A stretch of DNA of 64,000 nt from Erginobacter sp964587835 (GTDB taxonomy: Bacteria > Auribacterota > Erginobacteria > Erginobacterales > Erginobacteraceae). Below the pieces are notes generated by a model. It saw nothing but the letters and a program-made list of their open reading frames with translations. It was not told the origin of the DNA and did not search any database. A program made the position numbers and the translations under genes. Position 1 is the stretch's first letter. Each line of letters starts with the position of its first letter. This document shows positions 16,413 to 25,058 of the stretch, in pieces. The stretch is from contig CAZPMN010000003.1 of assembly GCA_964587835.1 (NCBI GenBank), positions 62,001 to 126,000 on the forward strand, in the 5' to 3' direction.

Positions 16413-17078
16413 TCACATTAACAGACCCACCAGCCGGATCAGCACCGCGACCACCAGAGCCAGCAGAGCCGCCGGGAGGAAAAAGAAGAACCCCTTCTTC
16501 AGCTGGTCGGCGGGACCGGAGTCGGGCGGGCCGGCCGGGACCACCGCCGCGGAACCCGGCCCAGGCTTGTTTTCTTCCAGACCCCGGGTGCTGAGGGCAT
16601 CAACCCTACCCCGAGCCGCAGTGTATTCCCGCTTGGCCTTGGCGACCACGGCCAGGGCCCGGCTCAGTTCCCCCTTCAGGTCTTCTTCCCGCCAGGTTTC
16701 TTCCCGAATCCCCCTCACTTCGGAGATGATCTTTTCGAACTCCTCCCGGGTCGCCTTGACCATGGTATTGGTCCGGGTCAGCTCGCTCTCCTCCTTGTCC
16801 AGAATGGCGATCCCCCTCTCCAGGTTGGTCAGGGCTTCCCGCTTGAGAATGTCCAACTCTTCCCGCTGCCTCTTCAGTTCCTCGAGGTCGGCCTTCCGCC
16901 GGGTAAGTTCCTCCTGTTTCTTCTTGAGAAAGGATATGTTACCGGTGGTCTGGTCAACCATCTCGGTCAGGTTGTCGATCGGAGCTTTGCGCGGAATCTC
17001 CTCTTCGGCGGGCTTGGTTTCCGACGACGGCTTCGCCTCCGGCTTGACCCCTGCCCTCGTTTTCTCCTTCTCGCTCAT
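16413..17078 (-). CDS. Coiled-coil tail-anchored membrane protein
   Basis: A 221-residue protein of unknown function. It starts with a K/E/P-rich tail (about 35 residues), then a long heptad-rich coiled coil at about residues 45-160 (KKKQEELTRRKADLEELK, REELDILKREALTNLERG). A P/G/A-rich linker and one C-terminal transmembrane helix (FFFFLPAALLALVVAVLIRL) complete it. The start has an AGGGGAG ribosome-binding site. It pairs with the smaller anchored protein downstream. A role as a membrane-tethered scaffold is inference only. Confidence 0.7.
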   Translation of the reverse strand: MSEKEKTRAGVKPEAKPSSETKPAEEEIPRKAPIDNLTEMVDQTTGNISFLKKKQEELTRRKADLEELKRQREELDILKREALTNLERGIAILDKEESELTRTNTMVKATREEFEKIISEVRGIREETWREEDLKGELSRALAVVAKAKREYTAARGRVDALSTRGLEENKPGPGSAAVVPAGPPDSGPADQLKKGFFFFLPAALLALVVAVLIRLVGLLM

Positions 17079-17308
17079 ATCGTCATTCTCCCCTGGTCTT
17101 TGTCCTTTATCCGACGGAAATTACGGGGGTTGCCGCCTCCGAGCCGTCACCCCGAAGATTCCCCCGTCTGTCGATTTCTCTTTCCGGACCACCCTCCGGC
17201 GGATAATATCCTTCCCGCGTCAGATCTCCGTAACCGGCGGATGCCACGGTTCAAGGATAATAAGCCCCGTCCGGTCCACGGTCAACAAAACTCTCTCCGC
17301 TCCGGGAT

Positions 17309-18478
17309 ATGAAGCCAACCTCTTCCATCTGCCGCCATTTCGGGGATTGCGGTGGCTGCCAATTTCAGGATATTCCCTACCGAGTTCAGCTCCAGAGGAA
17401 GGAGGAGCGTTGCCGGGTTCTCCGGGACGAGGCCGGCGTGGCGACAGATGTCAGACCGATCATCCCCTCTCCGCAAATCTTCTACTACCGAAACAAGATG
17501 GAGTTCACCTTCGGCGCGGAGGAGGGCGGGGTGATCTGCGGTCTCCACCGCCGTGGGAGAAAACGATCGATCCTCCCGGTCAAGGAATGCCTGATCTCCT
17601 TTCCCGAGACGGGAGTTATCCTGGAAGCAATTACCACCCTGGCCCGGCAAAGCGGCAGGCCCGCCTACGACCCCTACCGCCACCAGGGATTCTGGAGAAA
17701 CCTGGTAATCCGGGAGGGCAAGTTCACCGGCGATCTCCTGATCAACCTGGTCACTTCTTCTTCCGGGGAACTGGACCAGGCCGGGTTGTTCTCCGCTCTC
17801 AACCGGGTTCTGCCGGAAGGGAGGATCACCTCCCTGATTCACACCGTCAACGACAGCATCTCCAACGCCGTCATCCCCGAGCAATGGGAAGTCCTCCAGG
17901 GTAATCCCTTCCTGGAAGAGAGGATAGCCGGCCTGACCTTCCAGATTCCGCCCTTTTCTTTCTTCCAGGTCAATCCGGCGATGATGGAGATATTCTACCG
18001 GGAGCTGAAGGAAATACTCCGGCTGAGGGGCCGGGAGAGAATCCTCGACCTCTTCTCCGGGTGCGGCGCCATCGGGCTTGTCCTCTCCCGACCGGCCGAT
18101 TCGATTCTCGGCATCGAGATCGAACCGGAGGCGGTACAGACCGCCTATCTCAACGCCCGGCGCAACGGAATTGGCAACCTCTCGTTCCGCTCCGGGAAGG
18201 TGGCCCGGGTGCTGGCCGAGAACCGCGGAGATTGGCCGGGGAGGTTCGACCTGGTAATCGTCAATCCGCCCCGCTCCGGGATCAGCAGTAAGATCGCCCG
18301 GCGGCTGTTGGAACTCGAGGCGGACCGAATCGTCTACTCTTCCTGCAACCCCGAGACCTTCTTTCCCCAGGTCGGGCTACTGGAAAGCCGGTACCGGCCG
18401 GTGGTCCTCCAACCATTCGACTTCTTCCCCCATACCCCGCACCTGGAAATGCTGGCGATATTCGAGAAGAAGGGTTAA
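17309..18478 (+). CDS. 23S rRNA/tRNA uracil-5 methyltransferase (TrmA/RlmC/RlmD family)
   Basis: A 389-residue SAM-dependent RNA m5U methyltransferase. The iron-sulfur ligands C8, C14, C17 (CX5CX2C) and C94 are present. The catalytic domain has DLFSGCGAIGLVL for SAM, VNPPRSGI, the nucleophile C346 in SSCNPETF and the general base E380 in HTPHLEML. There is no TRAM domain at the N-terminus, so it is closer in layout to RlmC than to RlmD; TrmA normally lacks the cluster. The exact target uridine cannot be read from sequence. Confidence 0.92.
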   Translation: MKPTSSICRHFGDCGGCQFQDIPYRVQLQRKEERCRVLRDEAGVATDVRPIIPSPQIFYYRNKMEFTFGAEEGGVICGLHRRGRKRSILPVKECLISFPETGVILEAITTLARQSGRPAYDPYRHQGFWRNLVIREGKFTGDLLINLVTSSSGELDQAGLFSALNRVLPEGRITSLIHTVNDSISNAVIPEQWEVLQGNPFLEERIAGLTFQIPPFSFFQVNPAMMEIFYRELKEILRLRGRERILDLFSGCGAIGLVLSRPADSILGIEIEPEAVQTAYLNARRNGIGNLSFRSGKVARVLAENRGDWPGRFDLVIVNPPRSGISSKIARRLLELEADRIVYSSCNPETFFPQVGLLESRYRPVVLQPFDFFPHTPHLEMLAIFEKKG

Positions 18479-18533
18479 CCAAAAGACGCTTGATTCACAT
18501 CTTGAAGTTAAGCTCAATCCATGCCTCGTACTC

Positions 18534-18620
18534 TTACGCTTAATCGTACTCGTACTCGAGATCAAGCCGGGTTGGCGGACGAGTACGAGTAAGAGTAAGA
18601 GTAAGAGTAAGAGTAAGAGA
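18534..18620. repeat. GAGTAA hexanucleotide tandem repeat with inverted flank
   Basis: Positions 18581-18616 hold six tandem hexamers, one GAGTAC and five GAGTAA, followed by GAGA. Upstream at about 18536-18559 is a partly complementary stretch (CGTACTCTTACGC and CGTACTCGTACTCG), so the region could form a hairpin. It ends 22 bases before the mpg start codon. Slippage of such arrays can vary spacing to a downstream gene. Confidence 0.85.
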
Positions 18621-18642
18621 TAGCGCAAATTTGCAAAAGGTT

Positions 18643-19218
18643 ATGAACAAGGAAACGATCCTCGACCACGCTTTTTACCGTCGCTCCACGGTCCGGGTAG
18701 CCCGCGATCTGCTGGGCCAGATCCTGGTCAGGAAGATCAACGGGGAACTTCTCTCCGGCCGGATCGTCGAAACCGAGGCCTATACCGGCCCCGGAGACCC
18801 GGCCTCTCACGCCGCCCGGGGCGCGACCCCCCGTTCAGCGATCATGTTCGGCCGGCCGGGACGTGCCTATGTCTACTTTTGTTACGGGATGCACCACCTG
18901 CTCAACGTGGTCACGGAGAGGGAGGGGACGGCCGGCGCGGTCCTGATCCGGGCCCTGGAACCGGGGGAAGGTCTTGCCCGGATGCTGAGGAACCGGGAGA
19001 GAAATAAACTCAGGGGACTCCTTGACGGACCGGGCAAGTTAACCCAGGCACTGAAGATCGGGCGGGAACTCAACGGCTGGGATTTGACCGGGGGAGGAGA
19101 ACTCTATATCTTGGGGGGAACACCCCGGATCGGGGAAACCGTCATCGCCGGGCCCCGGATCGGGATCAGAAGAGGCACGAAAAAACTCTGGCGGTTCCGC
19201 CTCCATCTTCCCTCCTGA
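18643..19218 (+). CDS. mpg: 3-methyladenine DNA glycosylase (AAG/Mpg family)
   Basis: A 191-residue monofunctional alkyladenine glycosylase, which excises 3-methyladenine, hypoxanthine and similar bases. Family motifs are clear: ARDLLGQILVRK, the catalytic Glu and intercalating region in RIVETEAYTGPGDPASHA, MFGRPGRAYVYFCYGMH with the intercalating Tyr, and GPGKLTQALKI. The ATG at 18643 was chosen, preceded by AAAAGG only two bases away; an in-frame TTG at 18631 is an alternative. Its short leader is a hexanucleotide microsatellite. Confidence 0.95.
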   Translation: MNKETILDHAFYRRSTVRVARDLLGQILVRKINGELLSGRIVETEAYTGPGDPASHAARGATPRSAIMFGRPGRAYVYFCYGMHHLLNVVTEREGTAGAVLIRALEPGEGLARMLRNRERNKLRGLLDGPGKLTQALKIGRELNGWDLTGGGELYILGGTPRIGETVIAGPRIGIRRGTKKLWRFRLHLPS

Positions 19219-19237
19219 TTTCAACTCCGGTAACGCC

Positions 19238-19993
19238 TTAATCCCGCGCTCCCTCCAGGATCGGGATGATCTCGGTCAAACTGGTGACCTGGTAATCCGG
19301 AACCTTGATGTGCGCCTCCGGATCGAACCGGGCCTCCTCGACCTCCCTCTCCAGGGTCTCGATCAATTCCTGTCCGTCCTCCGCCGCCCGCTTCACCAGG
19401 AAGGTGGTCATTCCAGCCAGATTGCCCATCATCACGTCGGTCAGGCGATCACCGACCATCGCTGTTTCTTCCGCCTTCAGATCCAACTGCTCGAGAACGA
19501 TCTCGGCGATCCGGGGGTTGGGTTTCTCCAGGTGCAGACGCAACGAGTCGTTCCAGTCGAAGAAACCCTTCGGCCGGGGAACCCCAGCCTGCTGGGCAAA
19601 GGCTTCCATCACCACGTTCTTGGTGGTGAAGGTGGCCACCGCGAACTTGATCCCCTCCCGGTCGAGATAGTTTAAGATCTCAACCGCGTCGGGAAAGAGC
19701 CCGGCTTTCCCGGCCCGGGTATAAGCAATCCGCTCCCGTTCATCCACCACACCCTTTACCCTCTGGAATTCGTCCCAACTGGTCTTCAGTCCGATCGTCT
19801 CCAGTTTCTCGATGAATCCCTTCCCGGTATAGTAGGCGAGCATATACTCGTCTTCCTTTCCCTCGGGAACCGCGCCGCCGCACTCTTCCACTACCTTGAT
19901 GAACACATCCCGCCAGTAGATTCTCGGGTTGGGATATACCTTGGCGATCGTGTTGTCGTTATCAAAAACTATACCCTTGAGCCTGACGGCCAT
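19238..19993 (-). CDS. HAD-superfamily hydrolase
   Basis: A 251-residue haloacid-dehalogenase-type phosphatase. Motif I is VFDNDNT with nucleophile D11 and acid/base D13, and motif III/IV is EKPNPRI followed by MVGDRLTDVMMGNLAGM. A helical cap domain lies between. The layout resembles PGPase or phosphoglycolate phosphatase-like HAD proteins, but substrate cannot be assigned. GGAGGT is positioned four bases before the start. It lies 85 bases downstream of the giant HEAT-repeat gene on the same strand and may be cotranscribed. Confidence 0.88.
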   Translation of the reverse strand: MAVRLKGIVFDNDNTIAKVYPNPRIYWRDVFIKVVEECGGAVPEGKEDEYMLAYYTGKGFIEKLETIGLKTSWDEFQRVKGVVDERERIAYTRAGKAGLFPDAVEILNYLDREGIKFAVATFTTKNVVMEAFAQQAGVPRPKGFFDWNDSLRLHLEKPNPRIAEIVLEQLDLKAEETAMVGDRLTDVMMGNLAGMTTFLVKRAAEDGQELIETLEREVEEARFDPEAHIKVPDYQVTSLTEIIPILEGARD

Positions 19994-20059
19994 AACAACC
20001 TCCGGTTGATGATTTCTCCAAGTTTTGCTGTGCTCCCGGCTCGGCCCTGAAACCCGGAT

Positions 20060-20087
20060 ACCGATTACCGATCACCGATTACCGTCT
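20060..20087. repeat. Heptamer tandem repeat (ACCGATT type)
   Basis: Four consecutive 7-base units: ACCGATT, ACCGATC, ACCGATT, ACCGTCT. The last unit runs into the 3' end of the HEAT-repeat gene (stop at 20079-20081). Related heptamer arrays occur at 36718-36748, 40964-40980 and 51379-51406. Confidence 0.8.
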
Positions 20088-23000
20088 GTCGATCTCGCTC
20101 CCGGGCGGCAACAGATTGCGCTTGATCTTGCGGATTGCCTCCGCCGCCGTCGCCCGAACGGTTTCGCTGTCATCTTGCAACAGTCCCCGGAGCGGTTCCT
20201 CCGCCTCCGGTTCCCCCAGCTCGCCGAGGGCCGCCGCGGCGACCCGGCGGACGCCGGAGTGACGCTCCCGGATCGCCTCCAAGAGCTGATCGACCGCCCG
20301 CAGGTCGCCGAGCTTGCCCAGGGACGCCGCCGCCCGGAACCGGACGGCAACCTCATCTTCCTTGAGGGCCAGCAACAACGGTTCCACCACGGTGCTGTCG
20401 CCGGATTCTCCCAAGGCCAGGGCGGCTTCGGCCCGGACCCCGACATCCGGATCGGCCAGAAGTTTGAGCAGAGGCTGGGCCGCCCGGGAGTCTTTCAACT
20501 TTCCCAGGGCAGCCGCTACCGCCCGGCGGACCCAGCAGTCCCGGTCTTCAGCAGCGGCGATCAGGGAATCAAGCCAGGCGGGATCGTTAAGCCGGCCCAG
20601 AACCGCGGCGGCGGTCGCCCGGACCCCACTTTCCCGATCTTGCAGACACCCGGCGACTGCCGGGCCCGCCCGGAGATCATCCAGTCGGCCCAAAATCAGA
20701 AGCGCGTTGTTCCGAACTGAGGCGGATTTGTCTTTTAAAGCCGCCATCAATGGTTCCACCGCATCCTTTGATTGCAAGTCGCCCAGGGCCATCGTCGCGC
20801 TTACCCTGACCGCCTCGGCGGGATCCTTCAGCACCTCGATCAGGGCGGAGAGAGAAGAGGTATCCCCGATCTTGCCCAGGGCTTCGGCGGCGGAGGAGCG
20901 GACGGGAACGGCGGGATCCTGCAGGGCTTCAATCAGGGGGCCGGACGCACGCTGATCCGGAATCCGGGACAGGGCAAGGGCGGCCGCCTGTTTCACCGCA
21001 TCGGATTCATCCTTCAGGGACTCGATCAGTGGCTCGATCCCCTGCGGGCTCTTCAGTTGCCCCAGGGAATCGGCCGCCGCCCGCCTGACCCAGGACTCCT
21101 CATCCCGCAAGGCCTCCACCAGGGGAGCGACCACCCGGGCATCCCCGATCCGGCCCAGCGCGACCGCGGCCGCCCGTCGCAGTTCCCGGTCCGGATCCTG
21201 GAGTTTATCCAGCAGGGGATCCACCGCGCGACCCGATCCGACTTTCTCCAGGGAGGAAACCGCCGCCAGGCGGACATCAGTCTGATCGTCCTCCAGCATC
21301 CCGATCAGGTGATCCAGCGCCCGCTCGCCGCCGATCGCGCCCAGGGCGGAAACCGCCGCCTCCCGAACCTCGGTCGTCGGATCGGAAAGAACTTCAATCA
21401 GGGCCTCGAGGGCCTGTTCGTCGCCGATCGCGCCTAGGGCGGTGCACGCCCGGCACCGGATCTCCCGATCGGGGTCCTTCAGGACGGCGATCAGGGGTTC
21501 GATCGCCCGGGGATCGCGGAGGCGAATCAGCAGCTGAACCGCGATCTTTCTGGTTTCCGGATCCTCTTCCGACAAAGCCGCCAACAGGGATTCCGCCGCT
21601 CCCCGGTTGACTATATCCTCCAGGGCCCGGATCGCGATCTCCCGATCGAGGGCGGCATCTTCCTGCAGGGAACGCAGCACCTGGGGGACAACGGCGGAGG
21701 GCGACATCCGCCCCAGGGCCCGCGCCGCCGTCCGGCGGACCCAGATCTCCGGATCGTGGAGGGCCCTGACCAGCGGCCGGATCGCCGACTCGTCCCCGAT
21801 CCGGCCCAGGGCGTCCGCCGCGGCCCGGCGGCCGGAAGGTCCCCCCTTCTCCAATTCTTCAATCAGAAGGATCACCGCCTTCTCCTCCTCCAAGCGGCCG
21901 AGCATAACGGCCGCGGTTCCCCGAACTGCGGAGGAATTGTCCTGAAGTGCTCGGATCAGGTGACCGGCCACCGCTTCCCCGCCGAGGCGGCCCAGGGCGT
22001 CTACCGCGGCCCGGCGCACCCAGCTCTCGGGATCCTTAAGCGTTTCAACCAGTGGTTCCAGGGCCCGCCGGTCGCCCAGCATCCCCAACGCGTTAGCCGC
22101 CCGGCTCCGCACCCCCCGATTGGGATGGCGAAGAGACTCGAGCAGGGGGGGAACCGCTCTCACATCCCCGATCCGACCCAGGGCGTCGATGACCTGCCGC
22201 TGGACCGGGGGATCGGGATCTTCCAGCAACTCCAGCAGTTTCGGCACCGCCTCGACCGCCTCCATCTTTCCCAGGGTCTGGGCGGCGTTCGCCCGGACGG
22301 CGGTGTCCTGATCTTCCAGAGCGGCCAACAGGGTCTCGACCACCTTCCGGTTCTTGAAGGAAGCCAGCAGCTTGGCGGTCAGCTTGCGCACTTGCTGGTT
22401 GGCATCGTTCATAATCTCCATCAGCCGATCGACCATTTCTTCGTCCACCAGTTTCTCCAGAGCGCGGGCGGCCGCTCGGGCCACCTCCGGGTCGTCATCC
22501 CGGAGGGCGGAAATCACCGTCTCGGCGGCCCGGCGATTCCCGCTCTCTCCCAGGGAGTAAACCGCCGCCGCCCGTACGCCGGTTTCCGGATCGCCGGCGG
22601 CCTGGATCAAAGCCGGCACAACCCGGTCTTCCTGCACCCCACTCAGGGCCAGTACCGCCGCCCGCCGGACGTCCCGGTCCCGGTCCTGCAGGGCCCCGGT
22701 CAGTTCATCAACCACCCCCGTTCCTCCAATCCGCCCCAGAGCCCGGGCGGCTTCAACCCGGACCGGGGGAGCGTCGTAGAGAAGCGCCTCGGCCAACACT
22801 CCGATATCGTCGCTTTCGCCCACGGCTCCCAGAGCGGCGGCGGCGGCGACCCGTTCCTCCAGCAATCCTTCCCGAAGGGTATCCAGGACTACCGGTCGGG
22901 CGGCCGGATCGGCGAACCTCTTGCAGGCCACCAGAATCCGGCGGCGGACAGAACCCGAAGCCGCCGGCATCAGATCAAGCAAAGGCTCCAGGGCCGAACG

Positions 23001-24830
23001 ATCGCCGATCTCGGCCAGGGCGGATACGGTATTTTCCACCACCACCGGGAGAGGATCTTTCAGGGATTCGATCAACAAGGGAACCGCTTCCGCTCCGCCG
23101 ATCCTTCCCAGAGATCGGGCGGCGGCGGCCCGGACTTCGTTGGCATCGTCTTTCAGGGCGGCGAGGAGAAGCGCGGTTGACTTCGGATTACCGATTGAAC
23201 CAAGGGCCTCGGCCGCCGCCGCCCGGACCAGCGAAGACTCGTCGGTCAGGAGTTTCTCGAGCGGCTCCCGGGCCCTCCCGTCGGAGAGGCGCCCGAGGGC
23301 TCCGGCGGCCTTCTGTCTCACTTCTCGTTCCGGATCCCACAGAGCGGCGGCCAGCGGTTCCAGGGCCTCCGGAGAATCAAGCCGGCCCAGGGCCTCGGCA
23401 GCCGCCGACCTCACCTTGCGATCCTCGTCGCGAAGCAGCCGGATCAGGGGTCGAACCCCAGCTTCGTCTCCGGAACGCCCCAGGGCCCGGGCCGCCTGGG
23501 CCCGGATATCACTCTGCTCGTCGTCAAGCGCGGCCAGCAGAGAATTGATCGAACGGCTGGTACTCACCCTGCCAAGAAGCGAAAGAGCCAGGGCCCGGTC
23601 TTCCGGCTGGCCGGTATCGAGAATTTTCTGCAGGGGTTCCACCGCCCGTTCATCGACCAGGTCCTCGAGGATGCGATGGATGTGTTCTTTAACCGCGGCT
23701 TCCTGATCCCGGTGCAATTCGATCAGGGGCCCCACCGCGCGGGTATCTTTCAGGTCGCCGAGGGCGTCCAGGGCGCTGAGCTTCAATTCGGGATCTTCCT
23801 CCCGGAGGATCTGTAACAGGGGCTTGACCGCCCGGGGATCCCCGATCTTGCCCAGCGCGAAGGCGGCGGCCCGTCGGACGCCGGAATCGTCGTACCGGAG
23901 TGCCTGGAGCAGGGTGGGGACTGCAGCCCGCCCCCCGACCCGTTTCAATACCGACGAGGTCAGTTCCCGGATTCGCTCCGCCTCAATTTCTTCCGGGCTC
24001 GGCGCGGCCGCCGGTTTCTCATCCGCCGGTTTAGCCTCCTCAAGGTTAAAATCTTCCTCCGGGGCCTCTTCCGCAATCGTAATTTCTTCCAGAACTTCCG
24101 GGGCGGCTTCAATCTTCTGCGCTTCCCCGGCCAGCAGGGTGGAGATCAGGGGATCCACTGCTTCATCGGCTCCGATCTCTCCCAGGGCCAGGGCAGCGCT
24201 GATCCGGACCTGCGGTTCCTTGTCCTTGAGAGTTCCCACCAGCGGCCGGACCGCCTTCTCCGCGTGGAGTGCGCCCAGGGCGGAGGCGGCGGCGGCGCGA
24301 ACGGAGGAGGAGGTATCCTGAAGGGCTTCAACCAGGGGGGGAGTCGCGCGGGAAGAACCTATCCGGCCCAGGGCCAGGGCCGCGCTGGATCTGACCTCTT
24401 CTTTTTCCTCCCCGCCCAGCAAAGCGATCAGCGGCTCAACGGCTTCCTCGCCGCCGACCGCACCCAAGGCCAGCGTCACGGCCGACCGGACCCGGAGATC
24501 CTCATCGGCAACGGCCTGCCGGAGCGCGGGAAACGCCTCCTGGTCTCCGATGACTTCCAGGGCGGCGGCGGACGCCCGGCGAACTTCCGGCTCCTTATCC
24601 CGCAACAGGGCGGTTACCGGACCTACCGCCCGGTGATCACCTATCTCCCCCAGGGCGCGGACGGCCGCCGCCCGAACGTCGGTTTCCCCGGCGGAGAGCA
24701 GTTCGAGAAGCGGGGCCACGGCCCGAGGGTTACCGATCTCACCCAGGGTCTCCGCCGAGAGAACCCGGATTTCGGGAGAGGGATTACCCAGGGCGGCGAT
24801 CAGGGTTTCAATGTCATCTTTCAGGCTCAT
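20079..24830 (-). CDS. Giant HEAT-repeat (PBS-lyase-type) protein
   Basis: A 1583-residue protein made almost entirely of about fifty 31-residue HEAT-like repeats. The consensus is close to PLLEALRDEDPEVRRAAAEALGRIGD-R-A. Such alpha-solenoids act as scaffolds for protein or nucleic-acid contacts; the acidic/Ala-rich surface gives no specific target. The regularity is interrupted by an acidic, Pro/Glu-rich linker at about residues 235-285 (codons near 23975-24128) that divides a 7-repeat head from the rest. There is no signal peptide or membrane segment, so it is probably cytoplasmic. No catalytic domain is attached. The high internal similarity predicts expansion by duplication. Confidence 0.93.
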   Translation of the reverse strand: MSLKDDIETLIAALGNPSPEIRVLSAETLGEIGNPRAVAPLLELLSAGETDVRAAAVRALGEIGDHRAVGPVTALLRDKEPEVRRASAAALEVIGDQEAFPALRQAVADEDLRVRSAVTLALGAVGGEEAVEPLIALLGGEEKEEVRSSAALALGRIGSSRATPPLVEALQDTSSSVRAAAASALGALHAEKAVRPLVGTLKDKEPQVRISAALALGEIGADEAVDPLISTLLAGEAQKIEAAPEVLEEITIAEEAPEEDFNLEEAKPADEKPAAAPSPEEIEAERIRELTSSVLKRVGGRAAVPTLLQALRYDDSGVRRAAAFALGKIGDPRAVKPLLQILREEDPELKLSALDALGDLKDTRAVGPLIELHRDQEAAVKEHIHRILEDLVDERAVEPLQKILDTGQPEDRALALSLLGRVSTSRSINSLLAALDDEQSDIRAQAARALGRSGDEAGVRPLIRLLRDEDRKVRSAAAEALGRLDSPEALEPLAAALWDPEREVRQKAAGALGRLSDGRAREPLEKLLTDESSLVRAAAAEALGSIGNPKSTALLLAALKDDANEVRAAAARSLGRIGGAEAVPLLIESLKDPLPVVVENTVSALAEIGDRSALEPLLDLMPAASGSVRRRILVACKRFADPAARPVVLDTLREGLLEERVAAAAALGAVGESDDIGVLAEALLYDAPPVRVEAARALGRIGGTGVVDELTGALQDRDRDVRRAAVLALSGVQEDRVVPALIQAAGDPETGVRAAAVYSLGESGNRRAAETVISALRDDDPEVARAAARALEKLVDEEMVDRLMEIMNDANQQVRKLTAKLLASFKNRKVVETLLAALEDQDTAVRANAAQTLGKMEAVEAVPKLLELLEDPDPPVQRQVIDALGRIGDVRAVPPLLESLRHPNRGVRSRAANALGMLGDRRALEPLVETLKDPESWVRRAAVDALGRLGGEAVAGHLIRALQDNSSAVRGTAAVMLGRLEEEKAVILLIEELEKGGPSGRRAAADALGRIGDESAIRPLVRALHDPEIWVRRTAARALGRMSPSAVVPQVLRSLQEDAALDREIAIRALEDIVNRGAAESLLAALSEEDPETRKIAVQLLIRLRDPRAIEPLIAVLKDPDREIRCRACTALGAIGDEQALEALIEVLSDPTTEVREAAVSALGAIGGERALDHLIGMLEDDQTDVRLAAVSSLEKVGSGRAVDPLLDKLQDPDRELRRAAAVALGRIGDARVVAPLVEALRDEESWVRRAAADSLGQLKSPQGIEPLIESLKDESDAVKQAAALALSRIPDQRASGPLIEALQDPAVPVRSSAAEALGKIGDTSSLSALIEVLKDPAEAVRVSATMALGDLQSKDAVEPLMAALKDKSASVRNNALLILGRLDDLRAGPAVAGCLQDRESGVRATAAAVLGRLNDPAWLDSLIAAAEDRDCWVRRAVAAALGKLKDSRAAQPLLKLLADPDVGVRAEAALALGESGDSTVVEPLLLALKEDEVAVRFRAAASLGKLGDLRAVDQLLEAIRERHSGVRRVAAAALGELGEPEAEEPLRGLLQDDSETVRATAAEAIRKIKRNLLPPGSEIDRR

Positions 24831-24952
24831 CCGGAATTGATTGTGCCCGTCGCGGTTCGGGAGGCGAACGATAACAAACCCATCATAACATCGCGGGCCT
24901 TTCGGGGGAACAGAAAATAACCGCCGGATAAGTCACTCCGGGAATAAAAACA

Positions 24953-24981
24953 TTGTTGAATTCCGTCCGGGCCAATATATT
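24953..24981 (+). promoter_or_regulatory. Candidate promoter for lgt
   Basis: TTGTTG at 24953-24958 and TATATT at 24976-24981 with a 17-base spacer face lgt. The predicted leader of about 70 bases contains a GCCGGT/ACCGGC hairpin at 25026-25048, close to the start codon. Confidence 0.45.
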
Positions 24982-25058
24982 CATAAGAGATCGCACAACC
25001 TAAAGGGGGACTGCCCCGCTGATGCGCCGGTACAGCTAGCAGACCGGCAGTGACGCTG

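Noticed and set aside
18377..18628. A minus-strand frame starting with a dozen leucines
   Set aside because: It is the translation of the GAGTAA hexamer array and has no coding support.
24985..25058. A structured leader upstream of lgt as a possible riboswitch
   Set aside because: Only one 6-bp hairpin near the start codon is clear; no known aptamer core (c-di-GMP, TPP, preQ1 or SAM) could be recognised.
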